Below are positions 59,520-62,000 of a DNA stretch of 62,000 bases, piece by piece. Position numbers and translations under genes: made by a program. The stretch covers positions 1 through 62,000 of the forward strand of contig NW_019776055.1 of assembly GCF_001039355.2 (NCBI RefSeq), given 5' to 3'. The stretch comes from Lingula anatina (taxonomy: Eukaryota > Brachiopoda > Lingulata > Lingulida > Lingulidae). Below the pieces are notes generated by a model. That model was not told the DNA's origin, searched no databases, and worked only from the letters and a program-made list of their open reading frames with translations. The number at the start of each line of letters is the position of its first letter. Position 1 is the stretch's first letter.

Positions 59520-60905
59520 GTCTTGAAAGCGCATTGTGTATTGACCAGTCAATAACAATTATAAAAAATATTATTTCTTATACAGCGCATTCCATGATGA
59601 AACATTTTACAGGTATACAATACAATATTCTTTAAATTAGTACTAAAAGAGATATTAGTGTAAAAATTCAAAAACATCAATTTTAAAATCTACTAAAATG
59701 TGAGTTTTTAGAGAGAGTTTAAAACGGTGAACCACTTTCAGTTCTAATTAAAAAAGGTGATTGGTTCCACATTTTTGGGACGTAAACAGTAAAAGCGTTG
59801 TCTCCATATTATTTGAAACATTATTTCTCTATTTCAGAGTGGTTAAGTATAAAATTGTTGAAAAATTAGTTTAATCTATAGTTTTCCTATTCCATGCGGT
59901 TCAAACTGTTGAACAACATCTGCAAGGCAACTTGCTGTTTGTGCTGCAAGGCCTAAAATTGGTTGTATCAATTAACTATTAAAATATAATTAGTAATAAA
60001 TCATAATTGATTTCCTGTACTTGATTACAAACTCCCTTCGACTTGTGCAGTCCAATGTGCTGGTTTATGAGCATTCGTTGTTATGCTTGATTGTCGTTAA
60101 TTCAAGATTTTGTAAGTGTAGATGTAGGTTTGTTTTTTGGACACAGTCGACGTTAGTTTATTGATCTAGGAGGGTTTTACCAACCACTGACCCGTAATGA
60201 ATTTATTTGACATATATAAATGAGCTACTGTCACCAGACATAGTAAAATGCATTGTCGAGACGATAGCAAATTGCTGTAGAAGCCTACTTACAAGACCTA
60301 AAAATTAGGCCATCAATTTTTTGTCTTTTTTTAAACATAACGCAGTCTTCTTAATGCCAATGGAGTCCTAGTACGACCGTTTTTTTCTTGGATTATTTAA
60401 AAAGAACTTCTCTACAAAAACCGTTGAAATATAATACAAACGAATACGGGCAACAAGATCGAATTTTGGATCAGGTACTTAACTTCTAATCAAATTTAAT
60501 GTTCGCCTGTGTATGGTTTTGTATAACTGTAATATATATTCCCTCCAAGCATTTTAGTCAAGAGGTATTGCTGCTAGAATATATTGACAGCCGTTTTTGT
60601 TATTGTTTGGCGCACTAAATATTTATTCAAATTATATAGCAACTGAACACATATACCTACTATGTAAAATATATAGCAACTGAATGCATATACTGAATTT
60701 AAGCAAAATTACGTTCCACTGATTATTTTACAGTGAAAATATTCTTTCTTGAGATTATTATACATGTACATTACTGAATTTTAAATATGTATTATATACC
60801 TATTATCATATAATTCAGTATAACTGTATACATATGTATATTAGCATGTATTTTTTTATAACATTCCCTGACAAATTGAAACATGCGTGGCATATGTTTT
60901 CTACT

Positions 60906-61040
60906 GCCCTGGATGGGCGGAGTGGTCAGATAGGTCAAGGTCTTCAGCATTTGAAGGTCGCAGTTTTAGCTTCCTTAGCTTCAAAAGAGTTCATACGTGT
61001 TGAGTGCCACACATATCCAAAATATAATAATAATAATAAC
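60906..61040 (+). mobile_element. Possible tRNA-derived SINE
   Basis: 'ggatgggcggagtggtcaga' resembles a Leu/Ser-type tRNA 5' half with an A-box-like GGCGGAGTGG. 'gagttcatacgtg' about 80 bp on is a weak B-box. The element ends in an (ATA)n tail at about 61023-61040. The tRNA fold is not intact, so this is not a working tRNA gene. Confidence 0.35.
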
Positions 61041-61920
61041 TGAAAAGGGTTGAAACGTATTAATATTTTCTTTTCAATACCGACTTTTTAATGGGCAATG
61101 TTTGAATTGAATTTGAATTCACGAGGAATCTTGTGACAAAAAATTACATTTTGCACCCAGAGAACCTAGGAAATCCTATCTTGGCCATGGTCCAACTGCA
61201 TGCATGCAAGAATGACAACAAATATTAAGAGTGCCTATTTTTTTCATTCATGGTGTTTCAATTTACCAGATTAAACGAATTATAAAATCTGTTTCAACCA
61301 GTGAAACATTGTGGTTGTTCTCATTCAACTTTTACAAATACTTGTGTGGCCTCAGATTAATGTTTGTCTTAGTGCACGGTTAGGTCAAACAATTTTATCG
61401 TTATTTATTGCTTTGTTGTCTTACATCATCACAAAGAAGCAGATATTCATCAGCGCATCCATGTTCATTTCACATCACGAACCTTTACATCTTAAATAGT
61501 ACTGAAAAAAGTTCCCTGGGTTGGTCACTTAAGATTAAAAGGCAACAGGGGACAAAATAATTGTTGCTTAAACTCTATTATGCTACAATTTACAAACCAT
61601 TCAGCGACGTATTCGAATGTTCTTTTAACTTTTATAGGTATACATATGTAAGCATGTAGGCATATAATATATATGCGTACATGTATAGGCAGAAACAGCC
61701 CATTTGACCACAGTGTTTTATATGTCATAAGAAAGATGCCGTAATGGTATTTATGGAATGTGAAGCTTATTTTGATACATTATTCTTTTACAATTAGCGT
61801 ATAGGCCTACTGGATTTGATGAAGATATTGGGCGGGATAAGATTTTTACCCTCTATTTCCTCTAATGGACTACCGAAAAAATCTTTTGTGTGTTTGTATC
61901 ATTTGTTTTCATTATTTTAG
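61041..61920. other. AT-rich non-coding stretch, probably intronic to the right-edge exon
   Basis: No features could be supported. It ends in the T-rich tract and acceptor described for the next entry. Confidence 0.35.
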
Positions 61921-62000
61921 TCAAAGTCAGCCGCCAATAGAGATGCGACAGCGTAACAATACGATGTCTTCGGATAATGGGGAGGTATATAAAGTCGACC
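61921..62000 (+). CDS. Exon-like open frame running off the right edge (partial)
   Basis: A strong pyrimidine-rich acceptor (TTTTCATTATTTTAG ending at 61920) is followed by a frame open to the window end. It reads QSQPPIEMRQRNNTM, then SSDNGEVYKVD. In-frame ATGs lie at 61943 and 61964. It could be an internal exon or a first coding exon preceded by a UTR intron, as in the two transporter genes here. TATATAAAG at 61986-61994 looks like a TATA box but falls inside the frame. Too short for assignment. Confidence 0.35.

Larger units (their letters stand above)
58661..60905. other. AT-rich non-coding stretch
   Basis: Contains a dispersed direct repeat (58851-58955 and 59415-59519) and otherwise only AT-rich DNA. 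No gene could be supported. Confidence 0.4.

Overview
The window is nuclear DNA from an animal, not a microbe. It has two multi-exon solute-carrier genes with GT..AG introns, long AT-rich non-coding stretches, many microsatellites ((TA)n, (CA)n, (GA)n, (GAAA)n), degraded non-LTR retrotransposon pieces and many short inverted-repeat (MITE-like or foldback) elements. Frequent TACATGTA-type words, a widespread 'cctccgccaagg' repeat and apparent high allelic divergence fit a marine invertebrate (echinoderm, hemichordate, cephalochordate or lophotrochozoan). I cannot place it more precisely from sequence alone.

Layout. 1-1754: non-coding. 1770-6115 (+): an SLC10-family gene of three coding exons, with a signal peptide, an N-terminal ectodomain and then the transporter core (mammalian P3/SLC10A3-SLC10A5 type). 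Its first intron carries two inverted-repeat elements and its second a (TA)n tract. 7855-11564 (-): a cationic-amino-acid-transporter gene (SLC7A CAT group, most like SLC7A4 by eye), three coding exons, about 660 residues. The two genes converge, 1.7 kb apart, and nothing suggests a shared pathway beyond both being membrane solute carriers. 11.6-40.8 kb: a gene-poor stretch with LINE relics (13.5, 18.9-19.6 and 30.3 kb), several MITE-like elements (21.4, 25.9 and 40.1 kb), a striking pair of adjacent foldback elements (32.4-33.1 kb), and a sequencing gap inside a G-run (38.4 kb).

40.9-56.5 kb: a 6.18-kb unit present twice in tandem (41486-47665 and 47667-53843) across a single N, followed by a 1.3-kb segment repeated almost exactly on both sides of a 338-N gap. 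The breakpoints, the N positions and an abrupt switch from several percent divergence to identity at the same word in all copies point to two haplotypes (an assembly bubble) laid end to end. A small unrecognised minus-strand ORF and one exon-like plus-strand ORF lie in the shared part. 56.5-62 kb: another inverted-repeat element, a (TA)n tract, a LINE relic, a possible tRNA-derived SINE and an exon-like ORF running off the right edge.

I see no CRISPR, operon, phage or defence-system signature and no convincing new biological system. The most useful observations are the assembly structure, the tandem foldback elements and the architecture of the two transporters.
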